Source: Natrinema caseinilyticum (GTDB taxonomy: Archaea > Halobacteriota > Halobacteria > Halobacteriales > Natrialbaceae). Taken from it: a stretch of 64,000 nucleotides of DNA. The notes beneath the pieces are model-generated. The model made no database searches and was not told where the DNA came from. It worked only from the letters and a program-made list of their open reading frames with translations. Positions 52,851 through 61,626 of the stretch are shown piece by piece (the stretch's first letter is position 1; each line of letters opens with the position of its first letter). Location of the stretch: positions 1,733,369 through 1,797,368 of the forward strand of contig NZ_CP100445.1 of the NCBI RefSeq assembly GCF_024227435.1, in the 5' to 3' direction. The translations under genes and the position numbers were made by a program.

Positions 52851-53085
52851 GGTGCGCGTCAGCCCCGTTCTCGAGGCGCGTTCCCGTCGATCTGTTCCTG
52901 GCCCGCGCGATCACAGGAGGGAACCGTCCGGAGTGCGAGACGGGCTCGCGAACGGCACGCCGACGAGCGACGAGCACGGCGACCGAAGCCGCCATCCGTC
53001 TGACCGGACCGATCGGAACGGTACTCGCCTTCGGTCTCGGTCCGGTCCGAGTCGTTGATATGGCATCGCGGCCGAGCTATTCTCG

Positions 53086-53289
53086 ATGGCACCGCCACCG
53101 GCGGCAGCGCTCGCCCTCCTCGGTACCTGGGCGCTGCTGGTCGTCTGGATAACGAGTACGGCCGCGGGAGCGCACGTCCGAGCCGACATTCGCCTGGAGA
53201 GTCACCCGTCCGACGAACGATCGGAGCGCCCGGATGGGGCGCCGGACGGCGTCTCGCCGAACGGGGAGTTTCCGTCGATGGACGACTGA
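53086..53289 (+). CDS. small membrane-anchored protein
   Basis: A 67-residue protein, MAPPPAAALALLGTWALLVV, with one hydrophobic helix (residues ~6-27) and an acidic/Arg-rich remainder ending GEFPSMDD. The composition is that of a small type II membrane protein. A start signal is not obvious and the family is not recognised, so the call is tentative. It is convergent with the DUF92 gene. Confidence 0.45.
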   Translation: MAPPPAAALALLGTWALLVVWITSTAAGAHVRADIRLESHPSDERSERPDGAPDGVSPNGEFPSMDD

Positions 53290-53385
53290 CAGCCCCGCGT
53301 TCGGGATCGACGAACGCCGGATTCGCGTTCGCCGTCTCGAGACGACGATCCGAGAGCGCAGGCGGCGTCAGTGTTCGCGGGCGGA

Positions 53386-54711
53386 TCAGCCGAGAACGGG
53401 AAACGAAAGCACCAGAACCGCGCTGATCAGCGCACCGGACAACGTCGCCAGGAAGTTTACGCCCTGATTTCCCAGAAACGTTCCCTCGAGTGTCGCCCCC
53501 AGCAGGCTATCGACGGTCATCCCCACGATACCGGCGGCGACGATGATCGCCGCACCGACGACCCCGACTTCCGGAAAGAGCCCGTAAGCGATGGCAGCGA
53601 CGATCGTCGCGCCGGCGATGCCGGCGAGTTCCCCCTGCCACGTGACGCCGCCGTCCGTGCCGGGGTCGACCGGCTCGAGAGTCGTGATCAGTCGCGGCGT
53701 CTCGAAGACGCTGCCGATTTCGCTCGAGAGGGTGTCGCTCATCGCGGTCGCGATGGAACCGGCGAACGTAAAGAGAAAGAGTGTGGGATCGCGGGGGAGA
53801 AACCCGGCGTCACTGGCCGCATAGCCCAGCACGGCGACGAGTGCAACGGCGGCGTTTCCGAGGACGTTGCCGCTGCCGCGTGCACCGTTGTTGTCCTCCG
53901 CGACGCCGAGCGTTTCCTTTCGCTCGTAGCGGAACTTCGTCGAGATACCGCCGATGGCGAAGAACGAGATGAGGACGGCGAACCAGCCGTAGCCGCCCAG
54001 CACGATCGTCAACAGCCCCAGGAGGATCCCGGTTAGCATACCCGCGATCGAGGCCGTTTCGAGGGCGTAGGACGCGTACCCGAGCGCGACGGTGACGACG
54101 AGTGCGACGACGATCTCCCACGCGCCGATCGACGGCTCGAGTTCGGCGAGCAGCCAGAGGAGGAGCCCGACCGAGAGGACGACGATCGGGTCGTCGGAGC
54201 GCAACAGCACGTCTCGGAGAAGCGCCGCGAGAAATGCACCGCTTGCGGCGAGAAAGACGACGCTCGGCAGCGACGATGCGACGGCGTCGCCCACGAGCGA
54301 CTGCGTGATGGTCTGACCGACGATGGCGGCGCTCGTCGCGGCGAGACAGAACCCGACGACCCGGACGACGGACAACTCGAACCGCAGTCTGACGAGTTGT
54401 TCGCCGAAATTGCCGTAGCCGACGAGCAGTAACGTCGCGACGAAGACAGCGACCGGCATCGACGCTTTCGTCGCCATGAGGCCGAGCGCGACGCCCGAAA
54501 GCACGAACGTGATAAGGCCGTAGAGCCGCGAATCCTCGTAATCGCCCGGATAGGCGAGCAGATCGAACAGCGGGCCGTCGGTGATAACGTAGGCGGCGAG
54601 CAAGACGACGCCGGCGAGCGCGGCTCCCACCCGAGGGCCGGAGAGCGGGACGGCGAGCGAAAGTGTACAGAGTACCGCAAACACGCCGGCTCGCCGAACG
54701 GGTGCTGTCAC
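53386..54711 (-). CDS. DUF92 membrane protein
   Basis: A 441-residue membrane protein with roughly 11-12 helices, starting MTAPVRRAGVFAVLCTLSLA. The C-terminal half has the DUF92 pattern: GGISTKFRYERKETLGVAED, GSIATAMSDTLSSEIGSVFE, PVDPGTDGGVTWQGELAGIA and MTVDSLLGATLEGTFLGNQG. Bacterial and plant relatives include a phytol/isoprenol-kinase-like family. In a haloarchaeon next to two cis-prenyltransferase genes, a link to prenyl-alcohol metabolism is possible but unproved. It is divergent from the gene at 54871. Confidence 0.88.
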   Translation of the reverse strand: MTAPVRRAGVFAVLCTLSLAVPLSGPRVGAALAGVVLLAAYVITDGPLFDLLAYPGDYEDSRLYGLITFVLSGVALGLMATKASMPVAVFVATLLLVGYGNFGEQLVRLRFELSVVRVVGFCLAATSAAIVGQTITQSLVGDAVASSLPSVVFLAASGAFLAALLRDVLLRSDDPIVVLSVGLLLWLLAELEPSIGAWEIVVALVVTVALGYASYALETASIAGMLTGILLGLLTIVLGGYGWFAVLISFFAIGGISTKFRYERKETLGVAEDNNGARGSGNVLGNAAVALVAVLGYAASDAGFLPRDPTLFLFTFAGSIATAMSDTLSSEIGSVFETPRLITTLEPVDPGTDGGVTWQGELAGIAGATIVAAIAYGLFPEVGVVGAAIIVAAGIVGMTVDSLLGATLEGTFLGNQGVNFLATLSGALISAVLVLSFPVLG

Positions 54712-54870
54712 GATATCGGTTCCTTTCTGTGGCGGTTACTTCAAGGTTCGTGAACCCGGCTCGAGTCGGTTTTCACGGCGGTCAGCGGCCCGGTTGGGTC
54801 GAGTTCGGTATCCCGGTCCGGACGGGGACAACCCGTAACCCGTATCACAGCGGCCGAAAAAGTCACTCAC

Positions 54871-55476
54871 GTGGGAGTATACGAACGGTACCTCGCCCTT
54901 CGAATCCGCCGCCACAGGGCCGATCCACCCGATCACGTCGCGCTCGTGATCACCGAGCGAGACCTCCTCGAGCGGGGGGCCTACGAAACGCTCACCGATT
55001 TCTTCGAGTGGGCCGTCGAGTACGCCTCGCAGATTACCGTCTACGTCAGCGTCCTCGATGCGGCCGCCGTGCCCGCGCTCCGACGCGAACTCGAGACGAT
55101 CGACGCACCCCTCGAGGTGGCCGTTCGCGGACCGGAAGACAAGACGCGTGCCGACGCGCCGATCCGGATCGGGATCGGCCTCGGCGGGAAACACGAATTT
55201 ACGAGCGCGGTCCGGACGCTCGCAGAGCGCGTCGAGACGGGGGATTTAGAGCCCGACGAAATCGACGACGAACACGTCGAGGACCACCTCGTGTTCCCGT
55301 CGGAACCGGATCTGGTGATCAAGACCGGCGCGGAACGGCTCTCGGATTTCATGATCTGGCAGTCGGTCTACTCGGAACTGTATTTCACGGACGTCAACTG
55401 GCGGGACTTTCGCAAGCGGGACTTCCTTCGTGCGGTCCGCGAGTACTGTAATCGATCGCGGCGATTCGGCCGGTAG
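54871..55476 (+). CDS. cis-prenyltransferase-like protein lacking the catalytic N-terminal motif
   Basis: A 201-residue UppS-family paralogue with a GTG start. The C-terminal half keeps the family landmarks (VIKTGAERLSDFMIWQSVYS, ELYFTDVNWRDFRKRDFLRA). The N-terminal motif that should read like DGNRRWA, holding the catalytic Asp, is replaced by HVALVITERDLLERGAYETL. This is the combination seen in non-catalytic partner subunits of heteromeric cis-prenyltransferases; such a pair has been reported in Methanosarcina mazei. The likely partner is the canonical enzyme at 55943-56875. Confidence 0.7.
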   Translation: MGVYERYLALRIRRHRADPPDHVALVITERDLLERGAYETLTDFFEWAVEYASQITVYVSVLDAAAVPALRRELETIDAPLEVAVRGPEDKTRADAPIRIGIGLGGKHEFTSAVRTLAERVETGDLEPDEIDDEHVEDHLVFPSEPDLVIKTGAERLSDFMIWQSVYSELYFTDVNWRDFRKRDFLRAVREYCNRSRRFGR

Positions 55477-55485
55477 TCGATCGGC

Positions 55486-55866
55486 TCACGTCGGCGGACT
55501 GTTGGCGCCTGGCCACCGAGGAACGTCCGAGAGTTCCGCGACGGGGGTCTCGACGTCCACGACCGGCCGATCGAGGTAAATCAGACCGGCGTCGGCATCG
55601 TACTCGAGGAGACCGTGGGCCTCGAGTTTGGGCAGGACGGCGTGGGCGAGCGAAACGTGGACCGCGTATTCGTCGGCATCGTCGCGACTGGAGACGATAT
55701 CGGTCAGTCTGTCGACGGAGAACGGGGGTGCACACGTCGAGAGGACGTGAAGGGTGAGTCGCGTCCGCGAATTCGCGAGGAGTTCGTACGCTTCGTCGGG
55801 CGGGACGTCTGTGAGCCGAACGAACTGCTCGACGTCGACCACGGGAGCGCTCTCGAAGGGGGGCAT
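55486..55866 (-). CDS. winged-helix DNA-binding protein (DUF7344-like)
   Basis: A 126-residue haloarchaeal winged-helix protein, MPPFESAPVVDVEQFVRLTD. HTH parts: AYELLANSRTRLTLHVLSTC, VDRLTDIVSSRDDADEYAVH and LPKLEAHGLLEYDADAGLIY. Same family plan as the gene at 37881. It sits between the two cis-prenyltransferase-like genes, 9 bp from the stop of the first (convergent). The frame extends upstream, overlapping uppS, but the ATG at 55866 fits the family. Target unknown. Confidence 0.8.
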   Translation of the reverse strand: MPPFESAPVVDVEQFVRLTDVPPDEAYELLANSRTRLTLHVLSTCAPPFSVDRLTDIVSSRDDADEYAVHVSLAHAVLPKLEAHGLLEYDADAGLIYLDRPVVDVETPVAELSDVPRWPGANSPPT

Positions 55867-55942
55867 CGCGGTTACTGTTGCTAGAATGACTGATAAAGAT
55901 TGTGGTGTGTGGACATACCGCGATCGGAGCGCCGAGGGTCGC

Positions 55943-56875
55943 TCAGTCGGCGATCCGTCCGCTCGAGTCGTTCGCCTCGATATCGCCGGTGTCGGGCCGC
56001 TCGGCCGACGGGAGAGAGTCGCGGAACCGGTCGACGATCGAGTGGGCTTCCACGAGTTCGGGTTCGCTGACGGCGCCGAGCAGTGCCAGTGCGCGGCGAG
56101 CGCGGGTCCGGCGCCAGGATTCTTCGCGGTGTTCGTACGTGCGAATCCCCCGCAGGAAGTCCGCTTTCGAAAACTCCGGCCAGTACGGCGTACAGAAGAA
56201 AACGGCCGCTTCGTTACCGTTGGCGTGCCAGGGGAGGAAATTCGACGTGCGCTCGTCACCGCCCGTTCGGATGATCAGGTCGACGTCCCGGACCGGCTGA
56301 TCGTACAGCCTGTCTTCGATGTCCTCGACGTCGATTTCGCCGGGTTCCAGATCGTCCGCGTCGACGCTGTCGGCGACGCCGCGGACGGCTTCGAGCAGTT
56401 GTGCGCGGCCGCCGTACGCCAGCGCGATGTTGAGAACGAACTGATCGTACCCACGGGTTTCCTCCTCGGCGTATGCGACGGCGTCACGAACCCGCTCCGG
56501 AAGCCGTTCGACGTCGCCGATGGCTCGAATGCGAACCTCGTTTCCGTGGACGCGTTCGGCCCGTGCGAACTTCCGCAGTTTCTCACAGAGCAGATCGAAC
56601 AGCGCCTCGTTCTCTTCGTCAGGACGGTCGAAATTCTCCGTCGAGAACGCATACAACGTCAGTTCCTCGACGCCGATGTCGTGGCACCACTCGAGGATCT
56701 GTTCCGTCGTTTCGGCGCCGGCACGGTGGCCGTCGTGGGCGTTTCCGCCCCGCTTGCGAGAGTACCGTCGGTTACCGTCCTGAATCACTGCGACGTGGGT
56801 CGGCGCGCCGGATATCTCTCGCGAGAGCAGCCGTTCGTAGGCCGCATCGACGCGTTGACGGAGCCACCGCTTCAT
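55943..56875 (-). CDS. uppS: undecaprenyl (di- trans,poly-cis) diphosphate synthase
   Basis: A 310-residue cis-prenyltransferase making the long polyprenyl carrier for glycosylation (dolichol-type in archaea). HVAVIQDGNRRYSRKRGG holds the catalytic Asp; AFSTENFDRPDEENEALF and IIRTGGDERTSNFLPWH are the substrate-binding blocks. The last ~60 residues (from EHREESWRRTRARRALALLG) are a longer acidic tail than usual. ATG at 56875; a GTG six codons upstream is unlikely. It may work with the divergent-motif paralogue at 54871. Confidence 0.93.
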   Translation of the reverse strand: MKRWLRQRVDAAYERLLSREISGAPTHVAVIQDGNRRYSRKRGGNAHDGHRAGAETTEQILEWCHDIGVEELTLYAFSTENFDRPDEENEALFDLLCEKLRKFARAERVHGNEVRIRAIGDVERLPERVRDAVAYAEEETRGYDQFVLNIALAYGGRAQLLEAVRGVADSVDADDLEPGEIDVEDIEDRLYDQPVRDVDLIIRTGGDERTSNFLPWHANGNEAAVFFCTPYWPEFSKADFLRGIRTYEHREESWRRTRARRALALLGAVSEPELVEAHSIVDRFRDSLPSAERPDTGDIEANDSSGRIAD

Positions 56876-57023
56876 TGGACGGGGAAAGGTCACCGAGGAC
56901 TATGTGTCTTGTGTCTTGTGTGTTGCGGTACGTCACGACGTTCGACACGACGGCTCGCCGGTTGCGGCCGCCGAGACGACGGAATCGTGACGGCTATCCG
57001 TCCAGCCGCCCAACGTCCGAGCG

Positions 57024-57425
57024 ATGGCAGACGTGATCGACGAGGACCTCTATCAGCGGACCAGGACGTTGCTCGAGCCCGGAGACATCGAACTGAACGG
57101 GGCGATCGTCCACACCGACTACGATGGGAGCGAGGACGTCCAGATGATGCAGGCGACGATCGACGTCGGCGACGTCATCGCCGAACACTCGGGACACGAC
57201 CCGAAAGATTGCTACGTCTACTCGGGCAACGACGATACCGACTTCTCGTCGAACCAGCACCAGGGCCTGACGCTCGAGGGCGAGGAATTCGTCTGGGAGT
57301 GCCAGCAGCTCCTGCGACAGGGGAGTTTCGACATCGTCATCTATTACGAAGCGAGCGCGGACCACGAAGCGATCCTCGAAGACGTTCGAGACCTCGGCTT
57401 CGAGGTGACGGGCGTCGAGGGCTGA
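57024..57425 (+). CDS. conserved haloarchaeal protein (DUF5778-like)
   Basis: A 133-residue soluble protein, MADVIDEDLYQRTRTLLEPG. Conserved-looking blocks are ELNGAIVHTDYDGSEDVQMM, GHDPKDCYVYSGNDDTDFSS, GLTLEGEEFVWECQQLLRQG and a beta-strand end FDIVIYYEASADHEAI. DUF5778 is the name I recall. It lies just before the heme genes, separated from them by two hairpins; possible co-regulation but different promoters. Confidence 0.82.
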   Translation: MADVIDEDLYQRTRTLLEPGDIELNGAIVHTDYDGSEDVQMMQATIDVGDVIAEHSGHDPKDCYVYSGNDDTDFSSNQHQGLTLEGEEFVWECQQLLRQGSFDIVIYYEASADHEAILEDVRDLGFEVTGVEG

Positions 57426-57447
57426 TACGGTCTGCCGTAACGATGTA

Positions 57448-57482
57448 CCGGGGCAACCACAGGACGGTCGCGGTTGCCCCGG
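57448..57482 (+). terminator. perfect 11-bp hairpin after the DUF5778 gene
   Basis: Stem ccggggcaacc (57448-57458) pairs with ggttgccccgg (57472-57482) across a 13-nt loop, 22 bp beyond the DUF5778 stop. No T-run follows, so it may act as a processing or termination element, or as a control site for the heme operon. Confidence 0.45.
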
Positions 57483-57508
57483 AAACGACTTACAGTAGTC
57501 CGTATGAG

Positions 57509-57532
57509 CGGTCCGCCGCGTGGAGCGGACCG
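57509..57532 (+). promoter_or_regulatory. 8-bp inverted repeat upstream of the siroheme/heme operon TATA box
   Basis: Arms cggtccgc (57509-57516) and gcggaccg (57525-57532) around an 8-nt spacer, ending about 11 bp upstream of the TATA box at 57543. The position is suitable for an operator controlling the heme operon. No regulator is identified. Confidence 0.4.
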
Positions 57533-57542
57533 TCCCGGTTCG

Positions 57543-57549
57543 CTTATAC
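57543..57549 (+). promoter_or_regulatory. TATA box of the ahbAB-met8-hemA operon
   Basis: The sequence cttatac is centred 27 nt before the ATG at 57573, the standard leaderless spacing. It fixes 57573 rather than the upstream ATG at 57474. Confidence 0.6.
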
Positions 57550-57572
57550 GAGCGCAGTCCCGACGACCACGT

Positions 57573-58655
57573 ATGTCCACGGACGTCGACCTCACCGAAC
57601 GGGAGCGGGCGGTCGTCAACGCATTTCAGGGCGGCTTCCCCGTCGTGGAGCGGCCCTTCGAGCCCGCCGCAGCGGCGATGTGCGATCGCGGGGTCGACAT
57701 CGACGCGGCCGGGTTGCGAGAGACCATCCAAACCCTCGACGAGCGAGGCGTCCTCTCTCGATTCGGACCGCTCGTCAACGCACAGGAAATCGGCGGCGCG
57801 GCGACGCTGGTCGCGATGCACGCTCCCGAAGACCGTTTCGACGACATCGTCGAACGGGTAAACGGACACCGCGAGGTAGCACACAACTACGAGCGCGAGC
57901 ATCCGTCTCTGAACGTCTGGTTCGTCGTGAGCGTCGCCGACGAGGACCGGGTCGGGGAGGTCCTGGCCGAAATCGAAGCCGAGACCGGACAGGAGACGTA
58001 CAACCTGCCCAAACAACAGGAGTTCCGCGTCGAGGCCAAATTCTACGTCGACGGCCCGCTCGACGGCGAGGGCGACGCCGAGGACGCCGGCATCGATCTC
58101 AGCCGCCTCGGACCCACCGTCTCGCCGAGCGCCGACCCCACGCTCTCGCCGGCCGAGCGCGACCTCGTCCTCGAGATTCAGGACGGGGTTCCCCTCACCG
58201 AAACGCCGTATACAGACGTCGCCGGTGCGATCGGAGTCGAGACCGAGTGGGTACTCGAGACGATCAAACGATTCGAGCGCGAGGGCAAGATTCGTCGAAT
58301 CGGCGTCGTCCCGAATCACTACGCGCTCGGCTACACGGAAAACGGGATGACGGTCTGGAACGTCCCGGACGAACTGGTCGCAGATGTCGGCCCCGAAGTC
58401 GCCTCGCTGCCGTTCGTGACGCACTGCTACCGACGGCCGCGCCACGAGGGTGTCTGGCCGTACAATTTCTTCGCGATGACCCACGGCCGGAGCGAGGCGG
58501 AGAGCGAACGGCGTATCGAGCAGGTTCGCGAGACCATGGCCGGCTACTGGGACGTCACCGAAGACGACTGGGACAGTCTGTTTTCGACGCAAATATTGAA
58601 AAAGACCGGCATTCGTCTGGCAGAACGCGCTGCCTCGAACACCAGAGAGCGGTAA
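57573..58655 (+). CDS. ahbAB: siroheme decarboxylase, AhbA-AhbB-like fusion
   Basis: A 360-residue protein made of two AsnC/Lrp-like units, each a winged helix plus an AsnC-type sensor-like domain. Unit 1 begins LTERERAVVNAFQGGFPVVE, unit 2 LSPAERDLVLEIQDGVPLTE; both carry the family's shared N-terminal pattern. AhbA and AhbB decarboxylate siroheme to 12,18-didecarboxysiroheme in the alternative heme pathway. They are usually separate proteins of ~170 residues; here they are joined. It is followed by met8 and hemA, which supports the assignment. Confidence 0.85.
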   Translation: MSTDVDLTERERAVVNAFQGGFPVVERPFEPAAAAMCDRGVDIDAAGLRETIQTLDERGVLSRFGPLVNAQEIGGAATLVAMHAPEDRFDDIVERVNGHREVAHNYEREHPSLNVWFVVSVADEDRVGEVLAEIEAETGQETYNLPKQQEFRVEAKFYVDGPLDGEGDAEDAGIDLSRLGPTVSPSADPTLSPAERDLVLEIQDGVPLTETPYTDVAGAIGVETEWVLETIKRFEREGKIRRIGVVPNHYALGYTENGMTVWNVPDELVADVGPEVASLPFVTHCYRRPRHEGVWPYNFFAMTHGRSEAESERRIEQVRETMAGYWDVTEDDWDSLFSTQILKKTGIRLAERAASNTRER

Positions 58656-58684
58656 CGCCGAACGGAGAGAGCCAAGGCCCTACG

Positions 58685-59341
58685 ATGATTCCACTCGTGC
58701 ACGACTTCACCGACGAAACGGTGCTCGTCTTCGGCGGCGGACCCGTCGGCGCCCGAAAGGCCCGTCGGTTCGCCCGAGAAGCGCGGGTCCTCGTCGTCAG
58801 CCCCGCGTTCGCCGACCGTGAATTCGGCCCGGCCGAACTGATCCGCGCCGCGCCGACGCCCGACGAGGTCGCCCCGTGGCTCGAGCGAGTCGAACCCGCC
58901 CTCGCCGTCGCGGCGACGGACGACGAGGCGATCAACGAGGCGGTCGCCGACGCGAGCCGCGAGCGGGGAATCCTCGTCAACCGTGCCGACCGAGCGGGCG
59001 AGCGCGACGCCGGTAGCGTCGTCGTACCGGCGACCGTGTCCGAAGACCCCGTCACCGTCTCGATCGCGACCGGTGGCACGGCACCCGCACTGAGTAAGTA
59101 CCTCCGACGAGAACTCGAGGAGACGCTGGCGGGAGCCGGCGAGATGGCGCGCGTCTGTGCGGGGCTGCGCGAGGAGCTGAAATCTCGAGACGTGCCGGCC
59201 GACCGCCGCCGAGAGATCGTCACCGACGTCGTCAATTCTCCGGATCTTTGGACAGCTTTACGTACGGGTACTTCCAACTGTCCGCAAGTGATCGAGGACG
59301 TGCTCGGCGACGAACTGTCTACCGGGGGTGAACGGCCGTGA
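58685..59341 (+). CDS. precorrin-2 dehydrogenase / sirohydrochlorin ferrochelatase (Met8-like)
   Basis: A 218-residue NAD-dependent enzyme making siroheme from precorrin-2. N-terminal Rossmann stretch TVLVFGGGPVGARKARRFAR, then AVAATDDEAINEAVADASRE, RGILVNRADRAGERDAGSVV and VSIATGGTAPALSKYLRREL; a helical C-terminal domain follows. Start ATG at 58685, 29 bp after ahbAB. Its stop overlaps hemA by 4 bp, so the genes are translationally coupled. Confidence 0.92.
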   Translation: MIPLVHDFTDETVLVFGGGPVGARKARRFAREARVLVVSPAFADREFGPAELIRAAPTPDEVAPWLERVEPALAVAATDDEAINEAVADASRERGILVNRADRAGERDAGSVVVPATVSEDPVTVSIATGGTAPALSKYLRRELEETLAGAGEMARVCAGLREELKSRDVPADRRREIVTDVVNSPDLWTALRTGTSNCPQVIEDVLGDELSTGGERP

Positions 59342-60684
59342 TTTCGACCGGGGTCGTCACCGCAGCGCGAGTTACGCACGAAAGCGGCAGCGTCGATCAA
59401 CTCGCCGCTGCAAGCCCAGCGAGCCAGCACGCCGCCGTTTCGGAGTTGCTGACCGTACCAGGTATCGAAGAAGCGTACGTCCTCTCGACGTGCAACCGGG
59501 TCGAAGCGTACGTCGTCGGCCCGGATCACGCTATCGGCCGGGCTGCGCTACAGGAGTTTTTTGCCGACGCGGACGACGATGCGGTCGTCACGACCCACCA
59601 CGACGAGAGCCTCCGACACCTGCTCAGAATCGCCGCCGGCCTCGAGTCGGTGATACTCGGCGAGGACCAGATCATCGGCCAGGTCCGAGCCGCCTACGAG
59701 GACGCCCGCGACGCCGGCGGCATCGGCTCGATGCTCGAGGCCGCCGTCACGAAGGCGATCCACGTCGGCGAACGCGCCCGGACGGAAACCGCGATCAACG
59801 AGGGCGTCGTGTCGCTTGGCTCGGCCGCGACGCGACGTGCCGCGGCAGAAGTCGACCTCGAGGGGGCGAGCGCGCTGGTCGTCGGCGCCGGCGAAATGGG
59901 CCGACTCGCGGCTCGGAGCCTCGTGGCCGCCGGCGTCGACGAACTCGTCGTCGTCAACCGGACCGTCGCCCACGCCGAACACATCGTCGACGAGGTCTGC
60001 GAGGAGACCGACGCAGGCGCCGCGCCGCTCGAGGACCTCGATTCCATCGCGGGCCGGACGGACATCGTCGTTGCCGCCACCGGCAGCGAGGAACCGATAC
60101 TCGAACCGCACCATCTCGACGGCGCACGCGACGGTGCGACCGAGACCGAGCAGGTGATCGTCGACCTCGGCCAGCCCCGCGACGTCGCTCCGAGAACCGG
60201 TTCGTTACCCGCCGTGACGGTCTTCGATCTGGACGACCTCGAGTCGATAACCGCGGAGACGCGCGAACAGCGGGCCGACGCGGCCCGCGACGTCGAGGGG
60301 ATGATCGACCACGAGTTTCAGTTGCTGACGGAACAGTACAAACGAGCGCGCGCGGACGAAGCGATCGCCGCGATGTACGAGTCCGCCGAACGAATCAAAG
60401 AGCGTGAGGTGGAGACGGCGCTCTCGCGTCTCGGCGGCGAGGACGTCTCCGACGAACAGCGCGAGATCGTCGAGTCGATGGCGGACTCCCTCGTCAATCA
60501 GTTGCTCGCGCCGCCGACCAAGAGCCTGCGCGAGGCCGCAGCGGAAGACGACTGGAGCACCATCCACACCGCCCTCCAGTTGTTCGATCCCGAGTTCGGT
60601 CCCAACGACGGGCCGATCGCGCCGACGGCGCTCGCCGCGGCAGCGAGCAGCGATCCAGGGATCGGCGCCACGGACGACGATTGA
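59338..60684 (+). CDS. hemA: glutamyl-tRNA reductase
   Basis: A 448-residue first enzyme of tetrapyrrole synthesis, reducing Glu-tRNA to glutamate-1-semialdehyde. GTG start overlapping the previous stop (gtga). Catalytic Cys52 lies in VLSTCNRVEAY; NADPH-binding GASALVVGAGEMGRLAARSL; quinate-dehydrogenase-like DIVVAATGSEEPILEP; and the C-terminal dimerisation helices. The length is usual for archaeal HemA. It closes the operon that supplies siroheme and heme. Confidence 0.95.
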   Translation: MISTGVVTAARVTHESGSVDQLAAASPASQHAAVSELLTVPGIEEAYVLSTCNRVEAYVVGPDHAIGRAALQEFFADADDDAVVTTHHDESLRHLLRIAAGLESVILGEDQIIGQVRAAYEDARDAGGIGSMLEAAVTKAIHVGERARTETAINEGVVSLGSAATRRAAAEVDLEGASALVVGAGEMGRLAARSLVAAGVDELVVVNRTVAHAEHIVDEVCEETDAGAAPLEDLDSIAGRTDIVVAATGSEEPILEPHHLDGARDGATETEQVIVDLGQPRDVAPRTGSLPAVTVFDLDDLESITAETREQRADAARDVEGMIDHEFQLLTEQYKRARADEAIAAMYESAERIKEREVETALSRLGGEDVSDEQREIVESMADSLVNQLLAPPTKSLREAAAEDDWSTIHTALQLFDPEFGPNDGPIAPTALAAAASSDPGIGATDDD

Positions 60685-60850
60685 TCGCGGTCTCCGGCGC
60701 GTCCGCTGATCGGTCGATTCTCGGCAGCGGTACCCAGTACCGATGTCCGTGACGCCGACGGTTCGGGCGGACGCGTTCACACCGGTCGCTCGGCGTCGTC
60801 AGCAGGCGGAAACCGCGTTCCCGGAGTCCGTTCTCGGATCGAGAATCGCG

Positions 60851-61183
60851 TTATCGATCCGCAGCGCCGTACTCGACGTGGACCGTCGGGACGCTCGCGG
60901 AATCGGGCGCTTCGTTACCGTTCCAATCGACGAGTCGGACGTTCGCCATCTGCCCGGAAAACCGGAAGCGCCTGACGCCGACGTCGATCGCTCCCTCGGC
61001 GACGCCACAGGAGACTACCGTTCCTTCGGCCACGGGATCGTCGGCGAGCATCTCGAGATCGCCGTCGACGGTGATTTCGAAGTTCGACGGAACGCCTCGC
61101 CCGACGATCGTCACGAGGTTCGGAAGCGCACTGTCGGTTGCGGCCGCATCGGTTCGATTTCGTACCGGCGTATCGCGTGCCAT
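60851..61183 (-). CDS. conserved haloarchaeal hypothetical protein
   Basis: A 110-residue soluble protein, MARDTPVRNRTDAAATDSAL. Beta-rich middle: NLVTIVGRGVPSNFEITVDG, GTVVSCGVAEGAIDVGVRRF and FSGQMANVRLVDWNGNEAPD. A TATA-like gcttatg (centred near 61210) lies 27 nt before the ATG at 61183, suggesting a leaderless gene and deciding against the longer frame. Fold and function unknown. Confidence 0.65.
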   Translation of the reverse strand: MARDTPVRNRTDAAATDSALPNLVTIVGRGVPSNFEITVDGDLEMLADDPVAEGTVVSCGVAEGAIDVGVRRFRFSGQMANVRLVDWNGNEAPDSASVPTVHVEYGAADR

Positions 61184-61284
61184 GCTACGATAAGCCGAGC
61201 ATCCCAGCATAAGCTTTCCTGTCGATCTAATGGTAAGAATCTGTGAATGCGGGCGCGTGAGCGCAGTTTCCGACCGGCGGCCCA

Positions 61285-61482
61285 TCACTCGTTTCGGATA
61301 TCGAAGCCGGGGACAGCGCCCTCACTGCTGACGTCGGGTGTCGTCGGAGGGACGGTCGAATCGTTCGACTCGATCGCGTGTCCCGTCGCGACGTAGTGGT
61401 CGATTTCGGCTCGAGACCGCGCTCGTCGTGAGGGCTCGTCGGTCCGTACGGCGCTCCACTCGCAGTCGAGGCAGTACTTCAT
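61285..61482 (-). CDS. small zinc-finger-like protein
   Basis: A 65-residue protein, MKYCLDCEWSAVRTDEPSRR. Cys4 and Cys7 with two later His (DHYVATGHAIE) could form one metal site of CC-HH type. The Arg-rich middle and acidic tail are typical of small haloarchaeal zinc proteins. The ATG at 61482 gives the MKYC start typical of this kind; a longer frame to 61599 is less likely. Function unknown. Confidence 0.65.
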   Translation of the reverse strand: MKYCLDCEWSAVRTDEPSRRARSRAEIDHYVATGHAIESNDSTVPPTTPDVSSEGAVPGFDIRNE

Positions 61483-61626
61483 CGTGGGTCCGTCGCCGAC
61501 CGGACCCCTGAATCCCTTTTGGTCTCGATTCGACCGCGGTCGTTCGTGACTCGAGTTCGGCGTTCGTTCGTCGCTGACTCGCCGCTGGCTCTCGGTCACG
61601 GTCGCTCGACGGCCGCAGAAAGCCGT

